Below are positions 47,025-58,453 of a stretch of DNA of 64,000 bases, in pieces. The notes beneath the pieces were generated by a model. That model had not been told where the DNA came from. It ran no database searches and was given only the letters and a program-made list of their open reading frames with translations. Location: positions 124,001 to 188,000 of the forward strand of contig JAJKFJ010022889.1 of NCBI GenBank assembly GCA_027382625.1, in the 5' to 3' direction. The DNA is from Tetmemena sp. SeJ-2015. Its lineage: Eukaryota; Ciliophora; Spirotrichea; Sporadotrichida; Oxytrichidae. The stretch's first letter is position 1. The number at the start of each line of letters is the position of its first letter. A program made the position numbers and the translations under genes.

Positions 47025-47854
47025 TAGGGGGGGGGCCTTTCCTCGTCATCCACTTTTTTTCATGAAAATATGAATAATCACTATCTAGCCTAAAATTAGC
47101 CAAAAACACCAATTTTTTAGTCTTAATTCAATTTCAAAAGACTTATCATGATCATATTCTTTAATTTAGAAAATTGATCTTGTTATTTTAGAATCAGTCA
47201 GACAAAAAATTTTATTTTTAAAGCTACTTTATAGCATAAAGATTTTATTTTCTTAAATAAAAGCATATGTTTTCAATATATAAGATAATTGTTAATTTCG
47301 AAAAATATCAATCCATTAAAGACATGTATCATGTATATATAAGATGAAATTCCGTTAAACATGCTTAAAGCTATTTAAAAGCTAAGGCTTCGATATTTAA
47401 TTCTAGAATATTTTAAAAGAAATCTAGAAAACATTAAATTACATATTTAATCATGGAATCAAAGAACAATATCTATTTAATAAAATAAAATGACTTTCAT
47501 ATATTTTTTAGATAAGATTATGTTATTAGGGGATGTAAAAAAATGAAAAGGACACGAAAGCTGTGATAAGATGGCTTAGAATACTTTTAATTATTTTACT
47601 TTAGATATCTTTAAACTTTATAATGAATTAATATTCTCTAGTCTTATTTCCATTCCTTTAAAATTTAATTTTTTATATATGAATATTTCTTGAAGGTTCT
47701 AAATATTTTCCCAAATTAAAGCATATGATCATAATAAGACTTCTGAAATTGAATTAAGACTAAAAAATTGGTGTTTTTGGCTAATTTTAGGCTAGAGAGT
47801 GATTTTTCATATTTTCATGAAAAAAAGTGGATGACGAGGAAAGGCCCCCCCCTA
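47025..47854. mobile_element. MITE-like element (~830 bp) with long terminal inverted repeats
   Basis: Ends are TA + G9 + CCTTTCCTCG on the left (47025) and the inverted copy CGAGGAAAGG + C8 + TA on the right (to 47854). The inverted repeats extend about 150 bp inward with few mismatches (left 47027-47180, right about 47700-47852). The interior is AT-rich with no open frame. TA at both ends fits a Tc1/mariner-like target duplication. It is non-autonomous. Confidence 0.85.
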
Positions 47855-48119
47855 AAATAATTTTATTTTCAAATATTTAATGTGCAATCGGAAATTAAAG
47901 TCGACTCTTTCTCCGCAATAGCAAAGCTTCTATCGATCAAATGCATTCAATCATAAAATATCTAATTAGATAAAATGATAAACTAAGATTATCTTGCAAA
48001 TTATCTTATAGTGTCAAAATTTTAAATTAAACTTGCTCATCATAAATAATTAGAGCTCAATTATTTAATTATAGTTGGAATTTAAATTAAATTGGTGATA
48101 AGTTAAAATAATAAATGAA

Positions 48120-49645
48120 AAGTTGCAACTTGGTGGCAGTTTGAATCGCAGATTCACCCCTGATATGCAGCTTGTTTGATAGCTTATCAAAAATTAACAT
48201 GGGTTTTTATGAGTTTCTTCTTTAATCAAATTCATAGTACTGCTCATTATCGAGATATGTCATGCGCACTCATCATCTTTTTCATTATCATTTTCTTATT
48301 AATTTTTTATGTCGCTTATAACTCTTTACTGTGTGCTCTCAGACAAAAGTTGCAAGGGTAAAAAGAGAATTTTATGCTGAATCGAATTGTGTAATTATTC
48401 TTCGAATTGGACAAACCTGAACTGCAACTGATTTATTCCATTTCAATTTGATATAGTAGTCACAGAATTGCTAAAGAAAACTGCCACTATTTTCACCAGT
48501 GGAGACTTTGCAGTCAAGCTTAAAATTATTCAATTCCAATTTCTCAAAGCTAGGAGCTTTAGAGATTGATGAGACGGTTATATTTATTTAATAGGAAAGG
48601 CATTTCTAATATGAATTAATTAAAAGACGTTTAATATTGGAATTCTATATTGACGATATCTAATTTAATTCTCTTTTTTATTAAATTCTCTGCTATAGTT
48701 GTATGAATCAGTATGATGCTAATTAATTTAATTATAATAAGCAAATTAAAGAATAGCTAAGTAGCTAAAGCCAATAAGAGAGAAGATGTAAATTAAAGTT
48801 CATTGGCTTACCCTGGATTGGATGTTAGAGTTGAGCTTTGCCTTGATCTATGACATCTTCTTCATGTTTATATTTTACATCCTCAATACATATTTATAGT
48901 TTTTCATTAAAGATATAATTAAGATTAAAAAAACCTTTCAAAATCAATTACAAAAGGAATATTTCGCTTTTAAATATTTGGAAAATTTATGACAATTTTT
49001 GAAAGAGTAAAATGAAATAAGTGAAGTGGATCGTGGGTTGTAGAAATAAGATTAAGCTTAAATATATGTGAAAAACTATCTACAAGAAGAACATTGACAA
49101 GCTTGAAAAGAAAAGTAGGGTGTGATATATTTTAACTATTAAATGGGAAAAAGATTATGTTTTGTTTAAAATTTTAGACACCCCATTGGTTAATCATGAT
49201 CTTACAAAAAAATCCAATTAAACATTAGGTTTTAATTATATCTCTAATTAATATATTAACCCCAATCAACTTTTGTTTTAATCAGAATCCTCCAATCATT
49301 AATCTCTATTAGATATAGTTCAAATCACTTCTCTAATTAAGAAATGGGTTTTCATCTTATTTCTACAACCCACGATCCACTTCACTTATTTCATTTTATT
49401 ATAATTTTTTAAAAATAAATAGAAACTGGTATAATTGAAAATAGATCTCTATAACTATGGACTAATTATTATATGTTGTTTTTTATCATCATAATTTTCC
49501 AATAAATTATAACTTAAAAGTATTACGTCAACATTTAATGAGAAAATATTTAATTTGGATATTTGAATATAATGTTAGTGAGAGATTTAGATGAGGCAAA
49601 TCCGAGGAAAACGAAACCGATGGCGATAGTTGAGAGCACCTTCAT
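48120..49645 (-). CDS. Hypothetical secreted protein, MDSs spread around a MITE
   Basis: ATG 49645 opens a signal peptide (MKVLSTIAIGFVFLGFASSK, then SLTN). After the MITE at 49008-49398 come KKMSQIKAKLNSNIQS with an intron-like GTAAGCC (about 48820-48880), TVSSISKAPSFEKLELNNF, KLDCKVSTGENSGSF, QQFCDYYIKLKWNKSVAVQ (48420-48640), and a less clear block near 48120-48250. At least two cysteines are present. The family is unknown; it is predicted to enter the secretory pathway. Ends and joints are approximate. Confidence 0.45.
49008..49398. mobile_element. MITE (391 bp) with 45 bp terminal inverted repeats
   Basis: The left end starts TAAAATGAAATAAGTGAAGT at 49008. The right end is its inverted copy ending at 49398. 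TIRs are 45 bp and essentially perfect, with TA at both outer ends. The interior is AT-rich with no ORF. It is inserted between the signal-peptide block and the next coding block of the secreted-protein gene. Confidence 0.88.
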
Positions 49646-50399
49646 TTGAGAAAGATATTTATTTGAAATAAACTTATATTATAAACTCATGGTATTACTC
49701 ATCTATTTATACTAAACCGCTTCTTAAAAATAGATTTACTTCTCCTTTTCAGTCCCATTCCCAAAATAAGCCATCTAGTTCAAATCATTTCAGTTAAAAA
49801 AAAATAAAGATGATTTAATTCAATTTTTAACTTGTTCAATAAAATATAAATATATAGTTTTAATTTATTCAGTTTCATTTAATAAAAATAAATCATTTTA
49901 AAATATATATATTAACTAAGTAGATACAATTTTTAAGATTAGCATTTTTAATGATTTGAAATAATTTAACTTTTACAGCAAAATAACTCGTCTTATGTGT
50001 GGTTCTTTAAAAATTGTATCAAGCCTATCGTAATCATATAGGCAGATATTCCTTATTGTAAATTTAAATTCATCTGATTTTAAAATGCCAAAAAAATTTC
50101 GAAATAACAAATTACAGTAATTAAATGGAGTTTTAGAGGGTTAATATATTTTGGCCTTTCTAAAAGGGATAATTATTATTGATTATAGATGAATAGTATA
50201 GCCGCGGCCACTTTGGCAATAAATAGTTTGAAAGCATTTATATTATATCTCTAAAAAATTTAAATCTTTTAAGAAAAAATTTTTATATTTTTTTCTCGAC
50301 GTAGTGACTATGTTTTTAGACGATAGGTTGATGAGGCACTAATTCTAATAAACTTAAAATAAAGGCAGTATGTAGAATAAAACTCTTTATATTAAACTC

Positions 50400-51900
50400 T
50401 GCAATTGTTGATCTATATTTATTCACTTCTCTCCTCTGTTGAGGGAAGCTGGCAATCGCTGTCTTCTTATTGTACTTTTTTCCTATTCATTAGCTATTAC
50501 AAAAATAATAAACTATCTAAATGAGAGAAGGAGAAATCAAATCAATTATATTAAGCATCTATATTTTTGCTGTTTGAGAACACTGATGCTCGATTTATTC
50601 ACACATTAATTTAAAATATAATAAGAATTTTAAATGTTAGTCGATGTTTAGTATAATTACTAATCAGCGGAGTCTAGTAAATGAATATAACAGAAAATAT
50701 GATGATAATTATTCAAAATTAAAGTCTAAAAGAGAATTTAATCAAGTCCATTTTCTTTGATTTCCTCTATCCTGAACTTTTCGAAAAAAACTAATTTCAC
50801 ACAATGAATTAAATTATCGATAAGAGTGTCTCTTTCAGGATGATTTGCTTCCAGATTAGAAGGATCTTAAATTGACATAATATTTCCAGGGAACTCATTC
50901 TGGATGAAGTTAAAGTGAGATTGCGACCTTTTTAAATGAACGTTCCTTCTCAAAATAAATTAAAAGATGATGAAAATATTTCTCCTGCCAAAGTTTTACA
51001 AATCAGGAGGAGTGGCACTAGGTAGGAACTATGGATACTTGTTAATTATTTAAGGAGAATAGTGAGGTGACTCGCACATCCTTTGCTCATTTAGGCACTT
51101 TTTATTTCAAATATAATTAATTCAATAAAGTGACATAATCTAAAATAGGATAGAATTTATAAATATTAATTTTATAAATTCAAGAATTTTTATCTCGCTT
51201 TAAAAAATAATTGAGAGCAAAAGTATTAGTAGCAAACAATAAATTTATTTATTGAACAAATTAAAGGTTTAATATGCATTATTTTAATTCTTTTTATTAT
51301 AAATGGTTCCTTTTAATCCTGGGCTATAGACGGAGACAATGCGAAATGTAAGATAATATATTAGTATAAATTTATTTATTTATGCTTTGTTTATGGTCAA
51401 CCTAATCCTGAGTTTATTTCTTGAAATAAAATGTTCCTCTCAGAGCTCTGCTTTGAAGTAAATTTTTGTGTAACTGTGCATACTCACCTAAAATAATGCA
51501 AAAATGAAGATAAGGTTATGTACTACTCACCAAGAGTTTTTCTGGCATTCTACTATGGTGGTGTGACTGTGATATTATCTTCTTCTTTTTTATCGTTATT
51601 AGTGGTCTTAATGACTCTATTTTATATCAAATTTTTTATTTTATTTTCCTACTTTGCAGTCAAAATTTTATAGAAGTCTATCTTTTTAACCTTCTAAAGA
51701 AAAATCACTATAAGAATTATTTTAGAATCTCCTCCTTATCTTGAGTTAAAAATTAAATGTAGAGTGTTCTCAGCTAGTCTTAAGGCAGCTTGAAATTTAT
51801 CACTTTGGAGGGTTCTGAAATTTGCGCTAAATATGCTATGAGCACCCTCTCCTTAATCAAGTTTTATAGCCTCGCTCTCTCTTACTCAAGTGAGTGCATA
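50400..51900 (-). CDS. Coding islands, possible C-terminal tail of kinase 3
   Basis: Minus-strand blocks EQERARLQNLIKERVLIAYL, then ISEPSKVINFKLPQDQLRTL (about 51720-51890) and KKTAIASFPQQRREVNKY (about 50410-50470) look coding. They lie downstream of the kinase 3 domain on the same strand. The DNA between is AT-rich. Assignment to kinase 3 is inference. Confidence 0.35.
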
Positions 51901-52029
51901 TTTACTTTAAAATTTTAAAAATTGGAAATATTCAGTTTATAAAATTAATAAACTTAACTCTAATGTTGTCTAGTTAGTTTAAGCCCAATTGAAATTTCCC
52001 TTCTAATTTCATTTTAATCATATATTATT

Positions 52030-55000
52030 GAGTAATTATAATGCGTAATTGGATTAAAGAATTGAAATCCGAGGGCTTCCTCAGCTGAGGGTCTCCCATT
52101 AGGGTGCTTCCCCACCAATGCGAATATCAGATCTTATAAATTCTAAGAGTAGGCAGAGAGGTCTTTAAGAATGGTTTTGACATATAGACACCTCTTATTA
52201 TTATTTAAGATTGTTTTTCTATCCTCACCACCAAAAATACAAAACAAGTTATGAAATGTTTTGAATAGGATTAAAAAATAGATTTGCCAGTTATGAGCTT
52301 GAAAATTACGGAACCCAGACTAAACAAGTCGGCCTTTAAAAAATCTAAGAATTAATAAGAATGATTAGATATACTTGCTAGTGAGATCCTTCCCTGCTAA
52401 TAATTCTGGAGCGAAATAGCCTGGTGTGCCGCAGACGAGGTCATCCTCCTAATCACATTCTTTGGATTTACGATCATTTAAAATATTTAAACACTTATTA
52501 ATCGGTATCCACCGCGAATCCAAAGTCAGCAAAAGTAGTAATTAATTTTCCATTTAGCATTTATAGGATGAATATGAATAGATTAGAGGTGGTAGCAGAA
52601 GGTGAAATAAACTGTCAGGGAATTGATTTGGTCCTTCTCCTATTAATTTTTAAACTTAATTTAAATAAAAATGCACTAAGAAGATGAATCAGGCATGCAG
52701 GAGTACTCTATCTTTAGCTCCTTCCTTTCACGATCTGAATTTGGAGGTCACTACAAGCACCCGGGGGACTTCTTCAAGAAAAGAGGATACTCTATTTGAG
52801 GAAGGACGCTATTCTAATCGCTCGCAGACGATCATGAGTTCTTTACAGACTAGGGGGGGTTTGAGAATGTAAGCGAGGAAGCTCTATCAAACTGGTACGT
52901 TGCTTTCAAAATGGTTAAGGTCAAACCTCTTATCTACAGGGCGTTTGCTGCAGCTTTCTACATTGAGGAACTAGCCTATGACCTCAATTTCTATATCTTG
53001 CACATGGCGACAGCTGAATGCTAAAGAAGGAAGGGATACGCAAAGGCATTCTTGGCTGATGTGTAAGACTATCTGAAGTAGCAAGAGGTGGCGAACCACA
53101 GGAGTGTTGCCATAGTGTGTGGAGGAAGCGAAGATTCTTCCAGCTCACAGTTTTTTAAGTCTATGGGATTTGGCTCCAAGCTCCTCCCAAGATACCGCTG
53201 TCTTGAATAGAACAGGAGGAGAGTACTTTGTAAATACATTGGTGGATATTGTATAGACGAATTACGTTTTTGTCCCACCCCAAATCGCACCAAATTAAAT
53301 GCAAACTGTGATACGATAAAAGTCTATCAAGAGTCATCCTAAGACAAGCTATGACATTGTGACCCTCATTAGAAAAGGCAAAGCACCATAAAAGGAAGTT
53401 CAGTCTCGTGTAGGTGAGGAGATTGATGGGAGTTCTATCAATTCAGAGTCTGGCGATTTGGAAGAGAAGGAGGGTGATTTGAGTAGAGGAGAGAATATGT
53501 CAAGAAGGACAAGTAGCCTCAAGAATATACGGAGACCTAGATCTAGCCCCAAGAATTTAGTTAGAGCGAAAGGAAAGGCATTGAGAAAAAGAGGAGAGCG
53601 AAATCAAGATGACCAATACAATGGGAACCAGGAGAAGTCAAGTGAGCCAGAGGGAGGCCCTGTGAGCAAATGTGGTACATTCCATAAGCATTGTCGCTAC
53701 GAAGGCTGCAGCACGCTGAAGGTGATCACTGGAAACCATTGGTACAGGCATGTCAAAGAGCACTTAGAGACTGGGGTTTCTAGAGAAGAGATATCTTATG
53801 AGAGATGCAGTGGAGTTCATTGTGCTCTCTGTTCAGAGTGTGAGTGGAATTCTCTCAATGATGAACTGGGTCTAGCATGAATATGAAAGAGAACACTTTT
53901 GACATAAGTTGGTGCGATTTGGGGTGGTCATTCTATCAAAGCCACTTCATTCCAGCATGTATCAATCATTCGAGAGCATGAATCTCTGCATTCTCTTTCA
54001 AAAATTGATCTGATATATTATTTAGGGAGGGAGCAGAAGGTGAGCAGGCACGGGAAGCATAAAAAGATCAGGTTCGAGGTCTGCCACAAGGTCAAAACAT
54101 CTGAGAGCTTCAGTACATAGCACACTCCATCAGTCTGCAAAGCATGCTAAAGGATAGATGATGAAAAAGGAAAGCAGAAGGCAAAGAGACCCAGACTTAC
54201 AAAGTGAGGACTGAAGAGAGGAGCTGGTCGTGTGAAGAGAAATAGAATAAATAGTTGGAGACCTGTATTGAATTGTATCGCGAGGAAGGCACTAAACCAA
54301 TAAATATGCAGAGTAATTGCAGATAATCATAAGTAATTAATAATTAGGGGATGCTGTCTCCACTGAATAAATCTCTTTCTAATGCTATTATAATCAATTC
54401 CCTGACAGTTTATTTCACCTTCTGCTACCACCTCTAATCTATTCATATTCATCCTATAATAGAAAAGTGAGTGAATACTAGGGCTAGAGTTGATTTATTT
54501 GGATTTTATTAGCCTACGAAACGTTCAATTCATTTTACACATCTAGATCTTATTTTTTAGTAATGAGTATGTTATCGGGCTTAAAAAAATAAGCTTCCTC
54601 GTAATTGTACTTATATTTTTGGAAAAATATAAAAGATTCTAATTCATTTTCTACTAAATTAAGATATAAGTTTAATAAGTTTAAATTAAAGCTTAATATC
54701 CCTGTGGATTATATTTAAAGAGTGAATGAAATCCAGAGTTAACAGCATTTGCGCGAACTATTCATTTTTAAAACAATAAAAATATATTAACATAATCCTG
54801 ATCTCTGGCTCTATCATAATAAATATTTAATTACTCAAACATTTATTTAAAAGCTTTATAATTATAAAAGTAATGAAGAATAAATGAGAAATAGTAAAGA
54901 TCAAAATTAAGTAAATAAAAAAGTTACCTTAAACAATTTTATTTGAGAATATTAACTTCATTATCATTCACTGTATTCAAATTTTCTAATTATTTGATTA

Positions 55001-55400
55001 AATTCAAAAAAAAATTCTATTTTGATAATATAAACTTATATTGCTAATTTAAATGCTCGGTGAGTTTGGGGATTTCCTATTTATTAATTTTTGAAATGAG
55101 TTGTTTTAAATCGCCATTAGGAACGAATTTCTATAGAATGTAGATAATAATAAAATGGGTAATTTATTGAGTTGAATAGATGTTAGGCCTATTTTCGAAC
55201 ACAGTCACGATTTACGCTACATTCTCGCATCGTCTTAACTTCCTGAGAATTTTAATCTCATCCGCTATTTAGCTCAGGATATTGGCATCTAGCTAGGACT
55301 TTTTTATTATTTTTAGAGCATAATTATTAAACATATTCTACTTCTTATTGACCAGGTACACTTCGGCAGTAAGACCATCTCCAATCTTTATTTACAAAGA
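52030..55400 (-). CDS. CAMK-like protein kinase, copy 3, split by a transposon-like element
   Basis: Blocks in order on the minus strand: DGLTAEVYLVNKKQNMFNNY and ALKIIKKSQLDANILSQ (55200-55390), EIKILRKLRRCENVAQIV, FVPNGDLKQLISKINK (about 55090-55140), FAQMLLTLDFIHSL (about 54740), KPDNILIT (about 54560-54580). Then the 1.9 kb element 52561-54459 intervenes. LITTFADFGFAVDTD follows (52507-52555), then DLVCGTPGYFAPELLAGKDL (52380-52450), ADLFSLGSVIFKLITGKSIF (52270-52335) and KDLSAYSQNLQDLIFALVGK, PNGRPSAEEALGFQ (52060-52170). All catalytic motifs except a clearly placed HRD are seen; HRD should span an IES just upstream of KPDN. The protein would be a complete kinase once the element and IESs are eliminated. 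Confidence 0.72.
52671..53354 (+). CDS. GNAT-like N-acetyltransferase ORF of the TIR element (one in-frame TGA)
   Basis: ATG 52671 begins MHQEDESGMQEYSIFSSFLS. An in-frame TGA at 52797 is followed, in the same frame, by FQSLADDHEFFTDQGGFEN, EEALSNWYVAFKMVKVKPLI, AAAFYIEELAYDLNFYIL, then HMATAECQRRKGYAKAFLAD, which fits GNAT motif A (acetyl-CoA loop Q/R-x-x-G-x-G/A, here RRKGYA). Then VQDYLKQQEVANHRSVAIV, SSSSQFFKSMGFGSKLLPRY (motif B-like). The tail contains LCKYIGGYCIDELRFCPTPN. The TAA/TAG-Gln code is used. It overlaps the next ORF by 56 nt. The TGA may be a disabling mutation, a germline copy variant, or read through. Family call is from motif reading only. Confidence 0.6.
53277..53929. 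repeat. 19 bp inverted repeat flanking ORF2 of the element
   Basis: CCACCCCAAATCGCACCAA at 53277-53295 is perfectly inverted at 53911-53929 (TTGGTGCGATTTGGGGTGG). The two arms enclose ORF2 almost exactly. Confidence 0.8.
53299..53880 (+). CDS. Basic Cys/His protein ORF of the TIR element
   Basis: ATG 53299 to TGA 53878-53880, about 193 residues. The N-terminus is MQTVIRQKSIKSHPKTSYDI. A Glu-rich stretch precedes a Ser/Arg/Lys-rich basic segment (RRTSSLKNIRRPRSSPKNLV). The C-terminus has clustered Cys/His: KCGTFHKHCRYEGCSTLKV, NHWYRHVKEHLETGVS, YERCSGVHCALCSECEWNS. This resembles one or two zinc fingers, including a C2H2-like CxxxxC...HxxxH. A DNA-binding role is plausible. It is bracketed by a 19 bp inverted repeat (53277-53295 and 53911-53929). 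No homolog is recognised. Confidence 0.6.
53887..54207 (+). CDS. Third ORF of the TIR element, no start codon
   Basis: The open frame contains VGAIWGGHSIKATSFQHV, REHESLHSLSKIDLIYYLG, KHKKIRFEVCHKVKTSESF, PSVCKACQRIDDEKGKQKAK and RPRLTK, with TGA at 54205-54207. CHKV and CKAC suggest a zinc site. The lack of ATG suggests a remnant, or a continuation of an upstream ORF separated by an insertion. Confidence 0.45.
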
Positions 55401-55449
55401 CAGTAAATGAAGGATAGATAAATGAAACAGATTTTTTCCTTCATCCGTA

Positions 55450-58130
55450 AAAACAAAAACTTTATAAAAATTGTAGGTAATTATAAAGAATATTATATGG
55501 TAATCACTTAAAAGTTATTTTTCCTAATAAAATTGCATTTTTCTATTTTTATTTAGGATAATTTTTAATTCTATTCACTTGTATATTTAATTTTAATTTT
55601 GTTGCAAATCTTTCTCTAATAAAAAGAAAGTTTCTCTAAAAGCTGAGAGCTTGTGGACTATAATTGTGGATAGCGTATTTCTTGAAGCATTTTTATTTAT
55701 TAAATAATTTGCTCTTTTTTAAATATAATTTTTAGATCTTCTTCAATGCCTTGGAGGACTAACAAATAATTTAAACTAGAGTAGTTCTTAAAAAGGAGCA
55801 TCCTTTCCAAGCTCCAAAGGTCTTCATATTAAATTTAGGCTATTTATTCACGACGAAATTATAATCACAAAAAATTATAATATGATACAATTCTTGATTA
55901 ATTCTAAAGAAGTAGTAATATGAAATATAAATTAAATAAAGAAGCCTCATTTAATTGAATAAATGTCTTATAGTCACTTCATAGATATGACGGGACACTG
56001 TAAATTCTATAATTGCTTCACCATTATTATCCCAGCTTCCTTGAAAAGTTTTATTTATTTGAAGACTCCACAAATTTTTATACTTACGAATAAATTAAAA
56101 TTAACCAATAATTTTCGCAGTATAATTGCAAATAGTGCTGATAAAGATTAAGTTTAATAATTAATTTTCAAACTCTTTGTTTTAGATTAAATAGCCTATA
56201 AAATTCTTGGCAGATTTTTTGTGAAACTTAATATTTAAGTTGTGTTTTAAATATTCAGATAAAATATCGGAACTGATTTTGAGCTTTGATGTAGCAAATG
56301 TTTTTTGCTCGTAATATTGATTGTTATTAATTTAAATTTCCATAAATTAATTTGATAAAAGCGGCAGTTAGTTCTTAAATATGATATATTATATTTTTGA
56401 TTTACTTTAATTCCAAAAATGAATTACTATCCATAATACCTATAGTTATAACAAATGTTTTCAACTTTTAACAACATTAAGAGCAAATTGAGTTTTAAAT
56501 AATATTTTGTGTTTCCTTATTAGAAATTAAAAGTAATAGTTGAATACTAGATGGTTCTTAAAGTACTGAAGAATGAAAGTATATAGCCTTATTGTCAGTA
56601 TGGGTGGGCGATTTGGCTTAATTTTAAATCCCTGTTGTTAAATGAGAATTTTATTCCTTCTCATCGCAAAACAGAATAAGGTATTTCTCCAACACTCCAC
56701 AACTGAATACCTGACTAGGAAAGCTTTCCAACAATACATCCCCAACTTTAATCAATTATTAAATATTACAGTTTAAACTTAATTCAAATTTATAAGGCCA
56801 AAATATTTAGGAAAGCGTTTTATCTTTCAACTATTTTCCATCCGATAGCATTATAAAATTAATAAAGAACAATTTATCAATTAATTATATAAATTCTAAA
56901 GACAAATTATAATTAAAATAATTTCCCAAATGTTTTTTTTTTAAATTACTCTATGGAAAAGATAAGCAGATGTATTAATTATAAAATTCTGAAAAACGTA
57001 AAACAACAAAAATTATAGAATATTAGCACTCACATAAATAAAACGAAAGGTTTTTATTTCTTTGTTATTAATTATTTAGTACTTTTAAGCTTATAAAACT
57101 TATATTATTTAACTTGAACTTGGACTTTGCTAATTTTATGGAATCTGTGGGCGAGCTTGAGTAAAATATGCTAAAACAAAGTTTATTAGAATATAATGTT
57201 GCTATTTAAGAGGCTTGAATCCAAAATGCTTATCCTCGTGATCAAATAGTCTAGACTTTCTCATTTAAAGTGAAGGGTAATATAAATTTATGCCGATTGA
57301 AAAGTTAAGATTGTATTTTAATAATTTAGAAACGCAATTCAATTTATTACTCTCCAATCATTTAAGATAAGTTAATAAATTAATATTACTTATTTTAAAC
57401 CTTTTTTATGAGGAAAATATATTTAAATACAAAGATTCGAAATAGTGAGTAAGCTTAATGATTAATGATTAATCTAAAGTAATTTTTCCTTTAGTAAGTA
57501 AATAGCTTAGAATTAATTAGATATAAATCAAAAAAATTAATGAGAGGCAATTGAATTTACAATTTTAAAAGATTTATATCGATAGAATATTTTTAAGGTG
57601 TATCACTTCTAGAGTAATAAACTTATTACATTTAAAGTAAGAAAATATTTGAACTCTATATTTTTCATGCCTAATTCTATGGAGATAACTCCTCATATTA
57701 TTATAATTTGATCCATACTTTATAATAATTAAGTCATTTAAAATACTCTAAAATATATATATAAATATCAAGTGCAAAACATTTTTATGTAAAGCATTTT
57801 AAAAAGATAATTTAAAATCCTTTAAATATTCTCTAATATTCTCTAAGGCATTAAGTTTATTTGTCTTTTTTATATAGAAATAAATTTTTACCATATCAGT
57901 AATTATAAAAGTGGAAAGTGAAAATGATATTTGAATATTCAGTGTAATTAATTATTTATTTATTATTGAAGAGTTAATTTTCAAATTTAAATTTATTAAA
58001 TTAAAGATCTCCTCATTTTTTTAACTAACATTATAGTCAAGAAATCTATTATAAGATTGATTGTTTAATTATTAAATGCATTAGGCTGCTTCAAAAAATA
58101 AATAATTCATTCTCTAAAGTAAAAATCTTT
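55450..58130. other. AT-rich intergenic DNA
   Basis: Mostly no gene. One coding-like island near 56655-56770 (plus; LLIAKQNKVFLQHSTTEYL, TRKAFQQYIPNF) is isolated and could be an orphan MDS. Confidence 0.4.
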
Positions 58131-58173
58131 CTAATACTTATTACTAAAGGTGGCGGAAGGAAACAAACATGGT

Positions 58174-58453
58174 TAGATGATTCCAATAGAACAAGAGCGG
58201 GCAAAGACTTCAAGACCTCAGCAAAACTTGGTAGCTCAAAAGGCAGAGACCATATTCCTCCAAAGTTGCTTCTTTCAGCTGGTCGCTCACCAGCACTCTG
58301 GGAGAGAGCCAGTGAGGGCATTTTAAGCCATCGGGTTTGAGCAGAGGTGGAGACCTGCTCCCTGCCTCAGAGCTGCTATGCCACGACCTAGCATTGGCAA
58401 GGACAGTTGGCGTGAACCGTACACAGCGCAAGTTGCTTCAGAGGAGCAAAAAT
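58174..58453 (+). CDS. Isolated GC-rich ORF, hypothetical
   Basis: The region 58140-58460 is a sharp GC-rich island in AT-rich DNA. From ATG 58174 a frame with one TAA-Gln reads MIPIEQERAKTSRPQQNLVA, QKAETIFLQSCFFQLVAHQH, AIGFEQRWRPAPCLRAAMPR, DSWREPYTAQVASEEQK and TGA near 58451. Other frames, including two on the minus strand, are also open, as expected in GC-rich DNA. It could therefore be an orphan MDS on either strand or a structured RNA. No family is recognised. Confidence 0.3.

Larger units (their letters stand above)
52561..54459 (+). mobile_element. 1.9 kb TIR element carrying a GNAT-like ORF, inserted in kinase 3
   Basis: Perfect or near-perfect 68 bp terminal inverted repeats (52561-52628 and 54392-54459) begin TTATAGGATGAATATGAATA. 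Flanking TA dinucleotides fit a TA target, though TATA palindromy blurs the exact edge. Inside are three plus-strand ORFs (52671-53354, 53299-53880 and 53887-54207) with higher GC than the surroundings. No DDE/DDD transposase or tyrosine recombinase motif is visible. It lies between the KPDNIL and DFG motifs of kinase 3. The element would have to be eliminated during macronuclear development for that kinase to work. Confidence 0.88.

Noticed and set aside
48120..48170. Possible tRNA (TTCGAATC-like T arm)
   Set aside because: No acceptor stem or other arms can be formed around it; the stretch is better explained as coding.
53069..53293. Minus-strand ORF opposite the GNAT-like ORF
   Set aside because: It has no recognisable features and is antisense to a frame with a better motif match.
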